A stretch of 6,303 nt of DNA from Legionellaceae bacterium (GCA_023266075.1 JAHFRX010000037.1:4877-11179); one strand, 5' to 3'; positions 1 through 6,063 are shown, numbered from the stretch's first letter. The notes: generated by a model not told the origin, from the letters alone. Made by a program: numbers and translations.

Positions 1-749
1 CGATGATGGGTTATTCGTCGATGAAATTTCGTGACGTCTTAAAAGTCGTGCCAGGAAATGCTTTTGATATCGTTGTTTTTGTATTTAAAAATGGCACTGT
101 TGTCTCTTGGGGATTAAAACGTCATCAAATTCACGCTTACCTTGACACCATTTGCTTATTTGCAGACAAGCTCACTTCGTTTAATTTACACGATGAGGTC
201 AGTTATCGATATGGACTTAAAACCAACATTGAGCCCCATGATTATTTCGATGTTGATTGTTTAACACTTGACCGTGAAATTGATGATAATGAACTCAAAC
301 TCAGCCTTTCTTATGGGTTTTCTCAATCCGTCAAATTACAATATTTTGAAACGATCTTAGAAAACCTTATCGAAACCAATACACCCATGATTCAAACGCT
401 ATCCGGTAAAAAGCACGCATCTATCTCTCGCACTAAACTTCAACATGTCATTGGCGAGATTTTACGAGCTAAAACAGAGATGAATTTAATTAGTAATTTT
501 CTTTATCATCCAAAATACTTTTGGCAACACCCGACACTAGAAGAATATTACATTATGCTTGAGCGCTATCTACACATACAGCGGCGCGTCAATACCATTA
601 ATCATCGTCTGGATACCATTAATGACATCTTTGATATGTTTAACGGATATCTAGAAAATCGGCATGCGCGTAACATCGAGCTCATCATTGTCGTTTTAAT
701 CGCCATCGAAGTCATTTTAGGTCTTTTTACGCTTCATAAACCCTTATGA
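1..749 (+). CDS. RMD1/DUF155 family membrane-anchored protein, 5' partial
   Basis: This protein belongs to the RMD1/DUF155 (YagE) family, whose yeast members are mitochondrial; the biochemical role of the bacterial members is not established. Numbering from the first Met in the window (base 3), the family landmarks are the VVSWGL strand at 33-38, the segment ending SVKLQYFE at 109-116, the P-x-F-W-x-x-P-x-L-E-x-x-Y region at about 170-183, and a helical region rich in Arg and Asn at about 188-222. A single hydrophobic helix at about 225-243 follows and leaves a five-residue tail, as expected for a C-terminal anchor. Family members normally have another 20 or so residues before the stretch seen here, and the Met lies two bases from the window edge. 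The true start is therefore probably outside the window. The stop overlaps the start of the next gene by ATGA, which suggests translational coupling. Family assignment is firm; function is unknown. Confidence 0.85.
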   Translation, partial: MMGYSSMKFRDVLKVVPGNAFDIVVFVFKNGTVVSWGLKRHQIHAYLDTICLFADKLTSFNLHDEVSYRYGLKTNIEPHDYFDVDCLTLDREIDDNELKLSLSYGFSQSVKLQYFETILENLIETNTPMIQTLSGKKHASISRTKLQHVIGEILRAKTEMNLISNFLYHPKYFWQHPTLEEYYIMLERYLHIQRRVNTINHRLDTINDIFDMFNGYLENRHARNIELIIVVLIAIEVILGLFTLHKPL

Positions 750-1657
750 TACATCTCACAGAACAATTAAATACGCATGAATTGAAGTCCCTGGAACAAC
801 TTGCCAAACGCTGCAAAACAGAAGATGGTAACAAGATCGCGTTTTATCCAGATTTACTTGCTAACAAACGCCCAAAGCCCAGTAGTGTACTTTTATTCAA
901 TAAAAACATATTAATTGGTTTTGCTTCCGCTTTTTTCTTTGAACTTGATAAAGCTGAAATCACGCTTCTTGTGCATCCAAAGCATCGCGGTCATCACCTT
1001 GCCAAAACATGCTTACAGACATTACTTGACAATATTACGCAGTATAGACCCGTCCCCAAACTCTCTTTTTCAGTACCTCGTGGTCTCTGGCAGCAAGCGC
1101 TACTTCAACAAGGACTTGTCTATCAAAATAGCGAATATGAAATGAAATATGTCGCTCCAAAAGCGTGTTCGCTTTCATCTAACTTACAGGACATTAATGT
1201 CAGACAAGCCACATTTGAAGATATGCCCATCTTATGTGAACTTGATCAACGCTGTTTTCCAAGTACGAATGCACATAGTGAGTTTCGTTTTAATACGCTC
1301 CTTACGCGCAAACAACACGCTATCTTTGTACTCATACAGCAAAACCGTATTATCGGAAAAGCGCATGTCAATTGGGATAGCAAAACAGCATTTTTGAGTG
1401 ACATTGCTATTCTACCTGAAATGCAACAGCAAGGATTTGGCACAAAAATAATCGCCTACTGTATTGATTTTGCACATCAGCTGCCACAAAAGAATATTCG
1501 CTTATCCGTTGAAACACATAATCAAAACGCACTGAAACTATACTCGCATCTGGGATTTCACATAACGAATGCGATTGATTATTGGGAGTGCTCATTTTCG
1601 GCATTTCAGGCACAACTTGAGCAATTTAAGTGGTTTCCAGATAACGATAAAATTTGA
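746..1657 (+). CDS. Tandem GNAT-domain N-acetyltransferase, substrate unknown
   Basis: The 303-residue protein carries two GNAT (GCN5-related acetyltransferase) domains, the fold that moves an acetyl group from acetyl-CoA to an amine. The first domain covers about 1-135 and has an acetyl-CoA loop of the form V-H-P-x-x-R-G-H at 76-83. The second covers about 150-285 and is the more canonical: DIAILPEMQQQGFG at 219-232 is the pyrophosphate-binding motif A, and SVETHNQNALKLYSHLGF at 254-271 is the motif B signature of RimI-like enzymes. The two-domain layout recalls mycothiol synthase MshD, but nothing else points to mycothiol and the substrate cannot be named. No Shine-Dalgarno sequence precedes the ATG, which overlaps the upstream stop as ATGA, so translation probably depends on coupling. 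The last 32 bases overlap the tail of the opposing lipoprotein gene. Confidence 0.88.
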   Translation: MIHLTEQLNTHELKSLEQLAKRCKTEDGNKIAFYPDLLANKRPKPSSVLLFNKNILIGFASAFFFELDKAEITLLVHPKHRGHHLAKTCLQTLLDNITQYRPVPKLSFSVPRGLWQQALLQQGLVYQNSEYEMKYVAPKACSLSSNLQDINVRQATFEDMPILCELDQRCFPSTNAHSEFRFNTLLTRKQHAIFVLIQQNRIIGKAHVNWDSKTAFLSDIAILPEMQQQGFGTKIIAYCIDFAHQLPQKNIRLSVETHNQNALKLYSHLGFHITNAIDYWECSFSAFQAQLEQFKWFPDNDKI

Positions 1658-2213
1658 ACAATTTTACCACACGAATCACACCTTCTGTCTGACGAGCAAT
1701 ATTAATGACACGAATAGCATCTTCCGGTAAAGCCTCCCCCATTAAATAAACAACTTTATCGACCGTGATCACTTTAAATTGATTCGGATTAATATCCGCA
1801 TCCGCAACGATTTGACTACGTATCTTGGTCGTTATCCAGCTATCTTCAATCGAATTATCAGAATAATTCCCTATGGCAATTTGATTAAATAAACGGCGAT
1901 AACCCAGCTTTTCATGTGCAATACGCTGCGTTACGGCCTCGCGCAGCGTCTCATTGGGTACGTGGCCAACGATTAATAGATCGCTATTTAAAACAGCAAC
2001 ATCAAGTATCACATCATGACGCTTAAATAAAGAATCGTGATAAAGTGCTCGACTTGCGACGGCCGCGATTTGATAATCATTGAATTTTTTATAAAGATCG
2101 TGGCGATCATAAATCATAGAGGCACCCGTCCAGGCACTACTAATTTCCATGCAACCACTTAATGCACTCACTAAAATACATAGCCCTATACCCCATCGAT
2201 AGGATGTATTCAT
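1626..2213 (-). CDS. BON-domain outer-membrane lipoprotein, DolP paralogue
   Basis: This 195-residue precursor begins with a lipoprotein signal peptide: Arg6, a hydrophobic core, and the lipobox LSGC with the acylated Cys at 21. Met, not Asp, follows the Cys, so sorting to the outer membrane is expected. Two BON domains follow at about 44-113 and 123-191, each with the usual V-x-x-x-x-V/L-x-G core (LIVGHVP at 80-86, VVYLMGEA at 154-161). The layout is that of E. coli DolP (YraP), which binds anionic phospholipid and helps maintain outer-membrane integrity. The stretch SWITTKIRSQ at 125-134 matches E. coli DolP closely and keeps its membrane-contacting Trp127 (here Trp126). The start overlaps the stop of the preceding dolP-like gene by ATGA and has no clear Shine-Dalgarno sequence. 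It is the last gene of the minus-strand cluster, and its 3' end runs 32 bases into the convergent acetyltransferase gene. Confidence 0.88.
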   Translation of the reverse strand: MNTSYRWGIGLCILVSALSGCMEISSAWTGASMIYDRHDLYKKFNDYQIAAVASRALYHDSLFKRHDVILDVAVLNSDLLIVGHVPNETLREAVTQRIAHEKLGYRRLFNQIAIGNYSDNSIEDSWITTKIRSQIVADADINPNQFKVITVDKVVYLMGEALPEDAIRVINIARQTEGVIRVVKLFKFYRYLETT

Positions 2214-2773
2214 CGTACATACTGAAAGACTTTAACAACTCGACGAACCCCATTCACTTGACGCGCGACGCTCACCGCCAAATTTGCTTGCTCAAATGTT
2301 GCTACACCCATCAAATACACCACGCCACTTTCTGTGACAACACGAATCGAACCCGACTCCAATCCACGCTTAGCAAGCAATTTAGCGCGCACTTCGCCTG
2401 TAATCAACACATCTTTGCTACGTTCTGTCAGCAACCTTGGCTGATCAATCGTCATTTCATTGTATACCCGACGAACATGTGGTGTACCTTGAGCAATCTT
2501 TTCAGCCACAACACGTAGTGACGCAATAGGTGTTTGTCCTACCAACAATACGGCTTGATTAAAAACAGTTACGACAATATGCGAGTCATGAAAACGAGGA
2601 TCCGTCACAATTGCTGTATGTAGCATATGAAAAATACGCGCGTCGCGCTCCATCATCACCATACTGCGCCTGTCATAAACAACCAATCCCGTTGCCGCAC
2701 CGGCAACAACAGCCGCAACACATCCTGTTAACATCGAGCAAATCAACATCAGTACGATTATATTTCGTTTCAT
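2210..2773 (-). CDS. dolP: DolP-like BON-domain outer-membrane lipoprotein
   Basis: The 187-residue precursor has a short signal peptide (Lys2, Arg3, hydrophobic core) and the lipobox LTGC with the acylated Cys at 18, followed by CVAAVVAGAATG, nearly the same as the CVAAAVVGTAAVG start of mature E. coli DolP. BON domains lie at about 45-112 and 119-187; VLLVGQTP at 75-82, VYNEM at 103-107 and VVYLMGVAT at 151-159 match DolP position by position. E. coli DolP (191 residues) binds anionic phospholipids through its second BON domain and supports outer-membrane integrity. The Trp at the membrane-contacting position of that domain is Leu123 here. A good Shine-Dalgarno sequence (GGAG at 2779-2782, five bases before the ATG) lies in the tail of the diaA-like gene, whose stop is only two bases upstream. 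That order is the same as in E. coli. The symbol follows from similarity and synteny; which of the two BON genes is the functional DolP is open. Confidence 0.9.
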   Translation of the reverse strand: MKRNIIVLMLICSMLTGCVAAVVAGAATGLVVYDRRSMVMMERDARIFHMLHTAIVTDPRFHDSHIVVTVFNQAVLLVGQTPIASLRVVAEKIAQGTPHVRRVYNEMTIDQPRLLTERSKDVLITGEVRAKLLAKRGLESGSIRVVTESGVVYLMGVATFEQANLAVSVARQVNGVRRVVKVFQYVR

Positions 2774-2775
2774 TT

Positions 2776-3330
2776 TTACTCCACCATCTGTCCAAATAAA
2801 GATTGCTCAATCAAATTACAAAAACAATCTAATACAAACAATTGTGTCTCATGGATCAACGCACCAGTTCCCCCAGGTACACATACTTCGCTATCATTTG
2901 CGATCAAACAATCAGATAGCCCACTCACTCCACAGGTTAATGCCACAACACGCATCTCTTTATCATGCGCCGTTTGGATCATCTCTATCATGCATGCCGA
3001 GGATTTTGAAGCACTCAATACAATTAACATATCTTCCGTTTGACCCAGCGCTTGCATCTGGCGTACAGATATTTTTTCAGTATCATACGCCGAAAGTGCT
3101 ATCACCGGTAAAGCGGGCCTCTCAAGTTCAACATAATTTAGCAAAACTGAAGCAAAACGCTGACCCTGTGCAGCAGCCTCGCCCTGCCCTACAATAAAAA
3201 TCTTGCCGTTACTCAACAAGCACTCAACCAATTGTGCTGCTGCATGTGCAATGTTTTTTTCTAGCATATCTGCGGCTAAAATACGGTTCTCAATACTTGC
3301 ACTAAACAAATCATGAACTTTTTTATTCAT
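2776..3330 (-). CDS. diaA: SIS-domain protein, DiaA-like DnaA-binding regulator
   Basis: This 184-residue protein consists of one SIS (sugar isomerase) domain of the GmhA/DiaA type, with the phosphosugar loop FIVGQGEAAAQGQRFAS at 45-61. E. coli DiaA is a tetramer that binds DnaA and promotes timely initiation at oriC. Features favouring DiaA are the position between yraN and dolP and the C-terminal Leu178-Phe179, which align with E. coli DiaA Leu190-Phe191, residues reported to contact DnaA. Features against a phosphoheptose isomerase are that GmhA Glu65 and His180 correspond to Val62 and Asp168, and that GmhA His61 and Gln172 correspond to Arg58 and His160. About 11 residues around position 82 are missing compared with DiaA, which explains most of the 12-residue shortfall. 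The start has no Shine-Dalgarno sequence; the 30-base leader is AT-rich. A SIS domain is certain, DiaA orthology is likely, and activity on DnaA is inferred. Confidence 0.82.
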   Translation of the reverse strand: MNKKVHDLFSASIENRILAADMLEKNIAHAAAQLVECLLSNGKIFIVGQGEAAAQGQRFASVLLNYVELERPALPVIALSAYDTEKISVRQMQALGQTEDMLIVLSASKSSACMIEMIQTAHDKEMRVVALTCGVSGLSDCLIANDSEVCVPGGTGALIHETQLFVLDCFCNLIEQSLFGQMVE

Positions 3331-3360
3331 AAATAATTAATCAATTTTAAGTAAGTGACG

Positions 3361-3711
3361 TTAATAAAATGCATTTTTAATCCACGTAAGCGCATGCGTC
3401 GTACCATCCATACTCACGACATCAAAACGCATGGTGAGCCTATTATGCATGTTAATATTCTGAATATAAAGAGCCGCTGTTTTAATTATTTTTTGCTGCT
3501 TCAATACGGTCACACTGCTGGCACCACTACCATAATCACGCCTTATACGTGCACGCACTTCAACAAAAACAAGCACACCATCATCTTGCATGATGAGATC
3601 TATTTCGCCAAATCGACTACGATAATTCTCTTTAATGAACACTAATCCTTGTGCTATTAAAAAATCCTTTACATGCCCTTCCGCCCACCGCCCAAATTGT
3701 TGCGAGTTCAT
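3361..3711 (-). CDS. yraN: YraN family (UPF0102) nuclease-fold protein
   Basis: The 116-residue length and motif order are typical of the YraN/UPF0102 family, small proteins with a restriction-endonuclease-like fold resembling Holliday-junction resolvases; their cellular role is unresolved. Putative metal-site residues are in place: Glu11 in the first helix, GEIDLIM at 35-41, and FVEVRAR at 49-55 after the second strand. The SSVTVLKQQKI segment at 65-75, RFDVV at 95-99 and the WIKNAF ending at 110-115 are further family landmarks. The Arg of EVR, where other families have Lys, is normal for gammaproteobacterial members. AAGGAAG at 3719-3725, seven bases before the ATG, is a strong Shine-Dalgarno sequence and fixes the start. 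The gene follows parB by 36 bases and precedes the diaA-like gene by 30, probably on one transcript. Confidence 0.93.
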   Translation of the reverse strand: MNSQQFGRWAEGHVKDFLIAQGLVFIKENYRSRFGEIDLIMQDDGVLVFVEVRARIRRDYGSGASSVTVLKQQKIIKTAALYIQNINMHNRLTMRFDVVSMDGTTHALTWIKNAFY

Positions 3712-3747
3712 TGAGATGCTTCCTTGCTAGATGGTGAATACCGTCTT

Positions 3748-4629
3748 TTAATCAACCATTTCCGTTTGTGGACAAATTTTTGCCATCATCCGCTTTAAAC
3801 TATGTACGTTATTATAGTGAATAATCAGTGTGCCCTCGCCTGATTTTTTTGTTTTAAGACTGACACGTGTTTTTAATTGATCCGCCAATCGACTCAACTC
3901 GTGTCCAAACAAAAGAGACGTGTCATCAAAGCGCTCTTGACTAGCGAGTGTTTTTGTATTCAATCGAGCGACCAGCGCTTCTGTTTCACGCACCGATAAT
4001 CCTCGTTCGATAACACATTTCGCAACCTCAACCTGTTGTTCCTCAGCAAGCATCAACAAACTTCGTGCATGCCCCATATCCAACTCACCTTGCTCAACCA
4101 TCATTTGTACATGTGGGTTTAAATGTAATAATCGTAAAAAATTACTCACCGCTGCGCGTGATTTTGAAAGCAAATGTGCAATCTCTTGATGCGTCAAAGA
4201 AAATTCATTCGAAAGCCGTTGCATTGCACGTGCCTGCTCCATCGCATTTAATGCTTCACGTTGTAAATTTTCAACCAATGCCATCGCCATCGCTGTTTCA
4301 TCATCGACTTGCCGTACTAAAACAGGGATATCACTCATCCCAGCCAATTGACAAGCACGCCAACGCCGCTCACCTGCAACAATTTCATACTGACCAACAG
4401 CACACTCTCGCACAACCAGCGGCTGCAGCAACCCCTGTTTCTTAATAGACTCAGCAAGTTCAGCAAGCGCTTGTTCGTCCATCACGATTCTAGGTTGATA
4501 TTTTCCAGGTTGTAATGAGGAAATAGGAATCACTAGCGGAAGCGCAAGTGAGGATTGATTTTTCAACGGCTCAATTGGCTGTAACAAAGCCGATAAATTC
4601 CTACCTAACCCGGTACGTTTTATGCTCAT
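3748..4629 (-). CDS. parB: Chromosome-partitioning protein ParB (Spo0J)
   Basis: ParB is a CTP-dependent DNA clamp that loads at parS sites near the origin and spreads, forming the cargo moved by ParA. The 293 residues contain every expected part: the N-terminal GLGRNLSALL at 7-16 (the family's conserved ParA-interacting region), the ParB/Srx-like CTP domain with QPR at 45-47, GERRWRA at 86-92 and ENLQRE at 120-125, a helix-turn-helix at about 144-169 with SKSRAAVSNFLRLL at 155-168 for parS binding, and a C-terminal dimerisation domain from about 241 (LSRLADQL, then TLIIHYNN at 267-274). The usual GKSR at the helix-turn-helix reads SKSR; the rest resembles pseudomonad ParB. The ATG overlaps the parA stop as ATGA, and GGGAG at 4636-4640 inside parA provides a Shine-Dalgarno sequence six bases upstream. 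The family and role are secure. Confidence 0.97.
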   Translation of the reverse strand: MSIKRTGLGRNLSALLQPIEPLKNQSSLALPLVIPISSLQPGKYQPRIVMDEQALAELAESIKKQGLLQPLVVRECAVGQYEIVAGERRWRACQLAGMSDIPVLVRQVDDETAMAMALVENLQREALNAMEQARAMQRLSNEFSLTHQEIAHLLSKSRAAVSNFLRLLHLNPHVQMMVEQGELDMGHARSLLMLAEEQQVEVAKCVIERGLSVRETEALVARLNTKTLASQERFDDTSLLFGHELSRLADQLKTRVSLKTKKSGEGTLIIHYNNVHSLKRMMAKICPQTEMVD

Positions 4630-5408
4630 GCCACACTCCCGCGCACTACCGTTTGTTTCCCCAAAAATTCAGACGCTAACACCATATACGCAGCAGCTCC
4701 TGATGAGGCTTTATCATATTGTAATATTGGCAGTCCATGGCTTGGTGCTTCTGCTAAACGAACATTCCTCGGAATCACAGTACGATACACTTTTTGTTTA
4801 AAGTGTTCTAACAATTGCCGTGAAACCTCTATACTCAATCGATTACGTGCATCATACAACGTACGCAATATGCCTTCGACATGTAGCCTTGTATTCACAG
4901 ATGCTTGCACTTGCTCAACCGTTGTCAATAATGCGGCCAGACCCTCTAACGCGTAATATTCACACTGCATAGGAATAATCACCGAATCAGCCGCTACCAG
5001 CGCATTGAGTGTCAGCGTATTTAATGTGGGAGGGCAATCGATAAAAATATAATCATAACGCTGTTGGATAGGCTGTAGTGCTTTATATAGAATCATCTCA
5101 CGATGTGATTGTTCCATTAAACTCACTTCAGCCACCGTCAAGTCACCATTCGCAGGTAGCAAATCAAAACCAACATTCGTCGACAAACAGGCCTGCTCTG
5201 CGAGGCAGTCTCGCAATAGCACCTCATTCATAGAGTGAACTAATGCGCTCTTATCCACACCAGAGCCCATTGTGGCATTTCCTTGTGGATCGAGATCGAT
5301 TAACAAGACTGTTTGCTGATTTCCAGCAACAGATGCGGCTAAATTTACTGCTGTCGTGGTTTTACCGACCCCCCCTTTTTGATTTGCGATAGCGACAATC
5401 TTCGCCAT
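4626..5408 (-). CDS. parA: Chromosome-partitioning ATPase ParA (Soj)
   Basis: ParA is a deviant-Walker ATPase that dimerises on ATP, coats the nucleoid and pulls ParB-parS complexes apart; in several bacteria Soj/ParA also influences DnaA. Counting from the ATG at 5408 the protein has 260 residues. It has KGGVGKTT at 11-18 with signature Lys11 and catalytic-loop Lys16, the Walker A' segment LLIDLDPQGN at 35-44, the Walker B strand IFIDCPP at 121-127 with Asp124, TLYDARNRLS at 183-192, and PRNVRLAEAPSHG at 213-225. There is no N-terminal DNA-binding domain, so it is the short chromosomal Ia type and not a plasmid ParA with a helix-turn-helix. The frame also offers a GTG at 5414, two codons earlier, but the only Shine-Dalgarno sequence (GGAG, 5414-5417) overlaps that GTG and sits five bases from the ATG, so the ATG is chosen. 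The gene lies in the usual place between rsmG and parB. Confidence 0.97.
   Translation of the reverse strand: MAKIVAIANQKGGVGKTTTAVNLAASVAGNQQTVLLIDLDPQGNATMGSGVDKSALVHSMNEVLLRDCLAEQACLSTNVGFDLLPANGDLTVAEVSLMEQSHREMILYKALQPIQQRYDYIFIDCPPTLNTLTLNALVAADSVIIPMQCEYYALEGLAALLTTVEQVQASVNTRLHVEGILRTLYDARNRLSIEVSRQLLEHFKQKVYRTVIPRNVRLAEAPSHGLPILQYDKASSGAAAYMVLASEFLGKQTVVRGSVA
5251..5259 (+). promoter_or_regulatory. Consensus DnaA-box 9-mer inside parA
   Basis: TTATCCACA on the plus strand is a perfect match to the high-affinity E. coli DnaA box. It lies in parA over the codons for Val51, Asp52 and Lys53, which are explained by the protein, and no other perfect box was found in the window. Its binding role is unproven; the neighbourhood (parAB, rsmG, a DiaA-like gene) makes it worth noting. 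Confidence 0.25.
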
Positions 5409-5413
5409 AATCA

Positions 5414-5417
5414 CTCC
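5414..5417 (-). promoter_or_regulatory. Shine-Dalgarno sequence deciding the parA start
   Basis: GGAG on the minus strand, within TATGGAGTG, ends five bases before the ATG at 5408, which is normal spacing. It overlaps the in-frame GTG at 5414-5412 and so cannot serve that codon. This favours the 260-residue MAKIVAIANQ start over a 262-residue product. Confidence 0.75.
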
Positions 5418-5441
5418 ATAACAACACGGCCCTTAAGGCGT

Positions 5442-5470
5442 AGTATAATTATTTCTGGATCACCACACAA
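5442..5470 (-). promoter_or_regulatory. Weak candidate sigma-70 promoter for parAB
   Basis: On the minus strand, TATACT (5447-5442, five of six consensus positions) lies 17 bases downstream of TTGTGT (5470-5465, three of six). It overlaps the end of rsmG and would start transcription about 25-30 bases before the parA ATG, in the largest gap of the cluster (5409-5448). The -35 match is poor and such matches arise by chance in AT-rich DNA, so this is only a possibility. Readthrough from mnmG-rsmG remains the default. Confidence 0.25.
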
Positions 5471-6063
5471 CAACGTTGCGCATTAACAAAAGGGACAATA
5501 TAACGATGCGCTTTAAATGGGTATGTCAGTTCTTGTAATTCCGTTTCAGGATATCGGCCTTTCATCGCAAGCCAAATACCTTCTTCTGCTAAAAGATGCG
5601 CTGTCCACTGAATCATTTGCGAAAGCTCGCTGAATGCACAACTCAAAATCGTATCGAACAGTAATTCTGGTGCATAAAGTTCAGCACGCGTTTGGACAAT
5701 GGTCACATTGTCCAACCCTAAACTACGTTTCACTTCAGTCAAAAAACGTATTTTTTTACCATTGCTATCCAACAGTGTAAATGCTAAATCAGGCCGTGCA
5801 ATTGCTAGCGCAATACCGGGAACACCAGCACCACTACCTACATCCAACAAGCGCTCACCCTGAAGCCACGGCAAAATCGCTAAGCTATCCAAAATATAAC
5901 GATCGACCTGTGCTCTAGGCGCATGAATAGCGGTAAGATTATAAGCAAGATTCCATGTATTCAATAAAACAAGATAATGCAAAAAAGGATCTGGCGACAA
6001 CGTCAACTGCAACGCCGCTAAACCCGCGTCTAAACGAAGTTTTGCATCATGCATCTCTTTCAT
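5449..6063 (-). CDS. rsmG: 16S rRNA (guanine527-N7)-methyltransferase RsmG (GidB)
   Basis: RsmG uses S-adenosylmethionine to methylate N7 of G527 in the 530 loop of 16S rRNA; loss of the enzyme gives low-level streptomycin resistance in several bacteria. The 204-residue length is normal (207 in E. coli). Landmarks are YNLTAI at 41-46, RYILDSLAI at 55-63, the cofactor loop LLDVGSGAGVPG at 72-83, the acidic LLDSNGKKIRFL at 97-108, and the late AMKGRYPETEL at 166-176. The usual SRA motif of the family (Arg139 in E. coli) reads SCA here, with Cys142 in place of Arg. The ATG overlaps the mnmG stop as ATGA and no strong Shine-Dalgarno sequence is visible, so translation is probably coupled. A second Met at residue 4 is a possible start but has no properly spaced Shine-Dalgarno sequence either. 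mnmG-rsmG is the classic gidAB pair. Confidence 0.96.
   Translation of the reverse strand: MKEMHDAKLRLDAGLAALQLTLSPDPFLHYLVLLNTWNLAYNLTAIHAPRAQVDRYILDSLAILPWLQGERLLDVGSGAGVPGIALAIARPDLAFTLLDSNGKKIRFLTEVKRSLGLDNVTIVQTRAELYAPELLFDTILSCAFSELSQMIQWTAHLLAEEGIWLAMKGRYPETELQELTYPFKAHRYIVPFVNAQRCCVVIQK

Noticed and set aside
1648..1666. Inverted repeat with 7-base arms at the convergent gene ends, possible bidirectional terminator
   Set aside because: The stem is made only of A and T pairs with a five-base loop and no T-run beyond the arm itself. It would be too weak, and AT-rich DNA produces such repeats by chance.
2162..2518. Plus-strand open frame of 118 codons opposite the two lipoprotein genes
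   Set aside because: The translated protein shows no recognisable domain and is rich in His, Cys and Thr as expected for an antisense shadow, while the minus strand holds clear BON lipoproteins.
3553..3567. EVR in place of EVK at the YraN nuclease motif as a possible loss of activity
   Set aside because: Arg at this place is usual in gammaproteobacterial YraN proteins, so it is not a lesion specific to this gene.
3731..3744. Small hairpin ATGGT-GAAT-ACCGT between parB and yraN
   Set aside because: The stem has five pairs including one G-T, and on the minus strand no T-run follows. It lies just upstream of the yraN Shine-Dalgarno sequence, so neither a terminator nor a regulatory element can be supported.
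4065..4445. Plus-strand open frame of 126 codons inside parB
   Set aside because: It lies opposite the CTP-binding and helix-turn-helix parts of ParB, has low-complexity His, Ala and Pro content and no recognisable motif.
5412..5414. GTG start for parA two codons upstream of the ATG
   Set aside because: The only Shine-Dalgarno sequence, GGAG at 5414-5417, overlaps this GTG and is correctly spaced only for the ATG at 5408. ParA proteins also usually begin close to the K-I-V/I-A-I-A-N-Q strand.
5430..5440. Near-palindrome around CCTTAAGG between rsmG and parA
   Set aside because: An eight-base palindrome with no loop cannot form a useful hairpin, and nothing suggests an operator.
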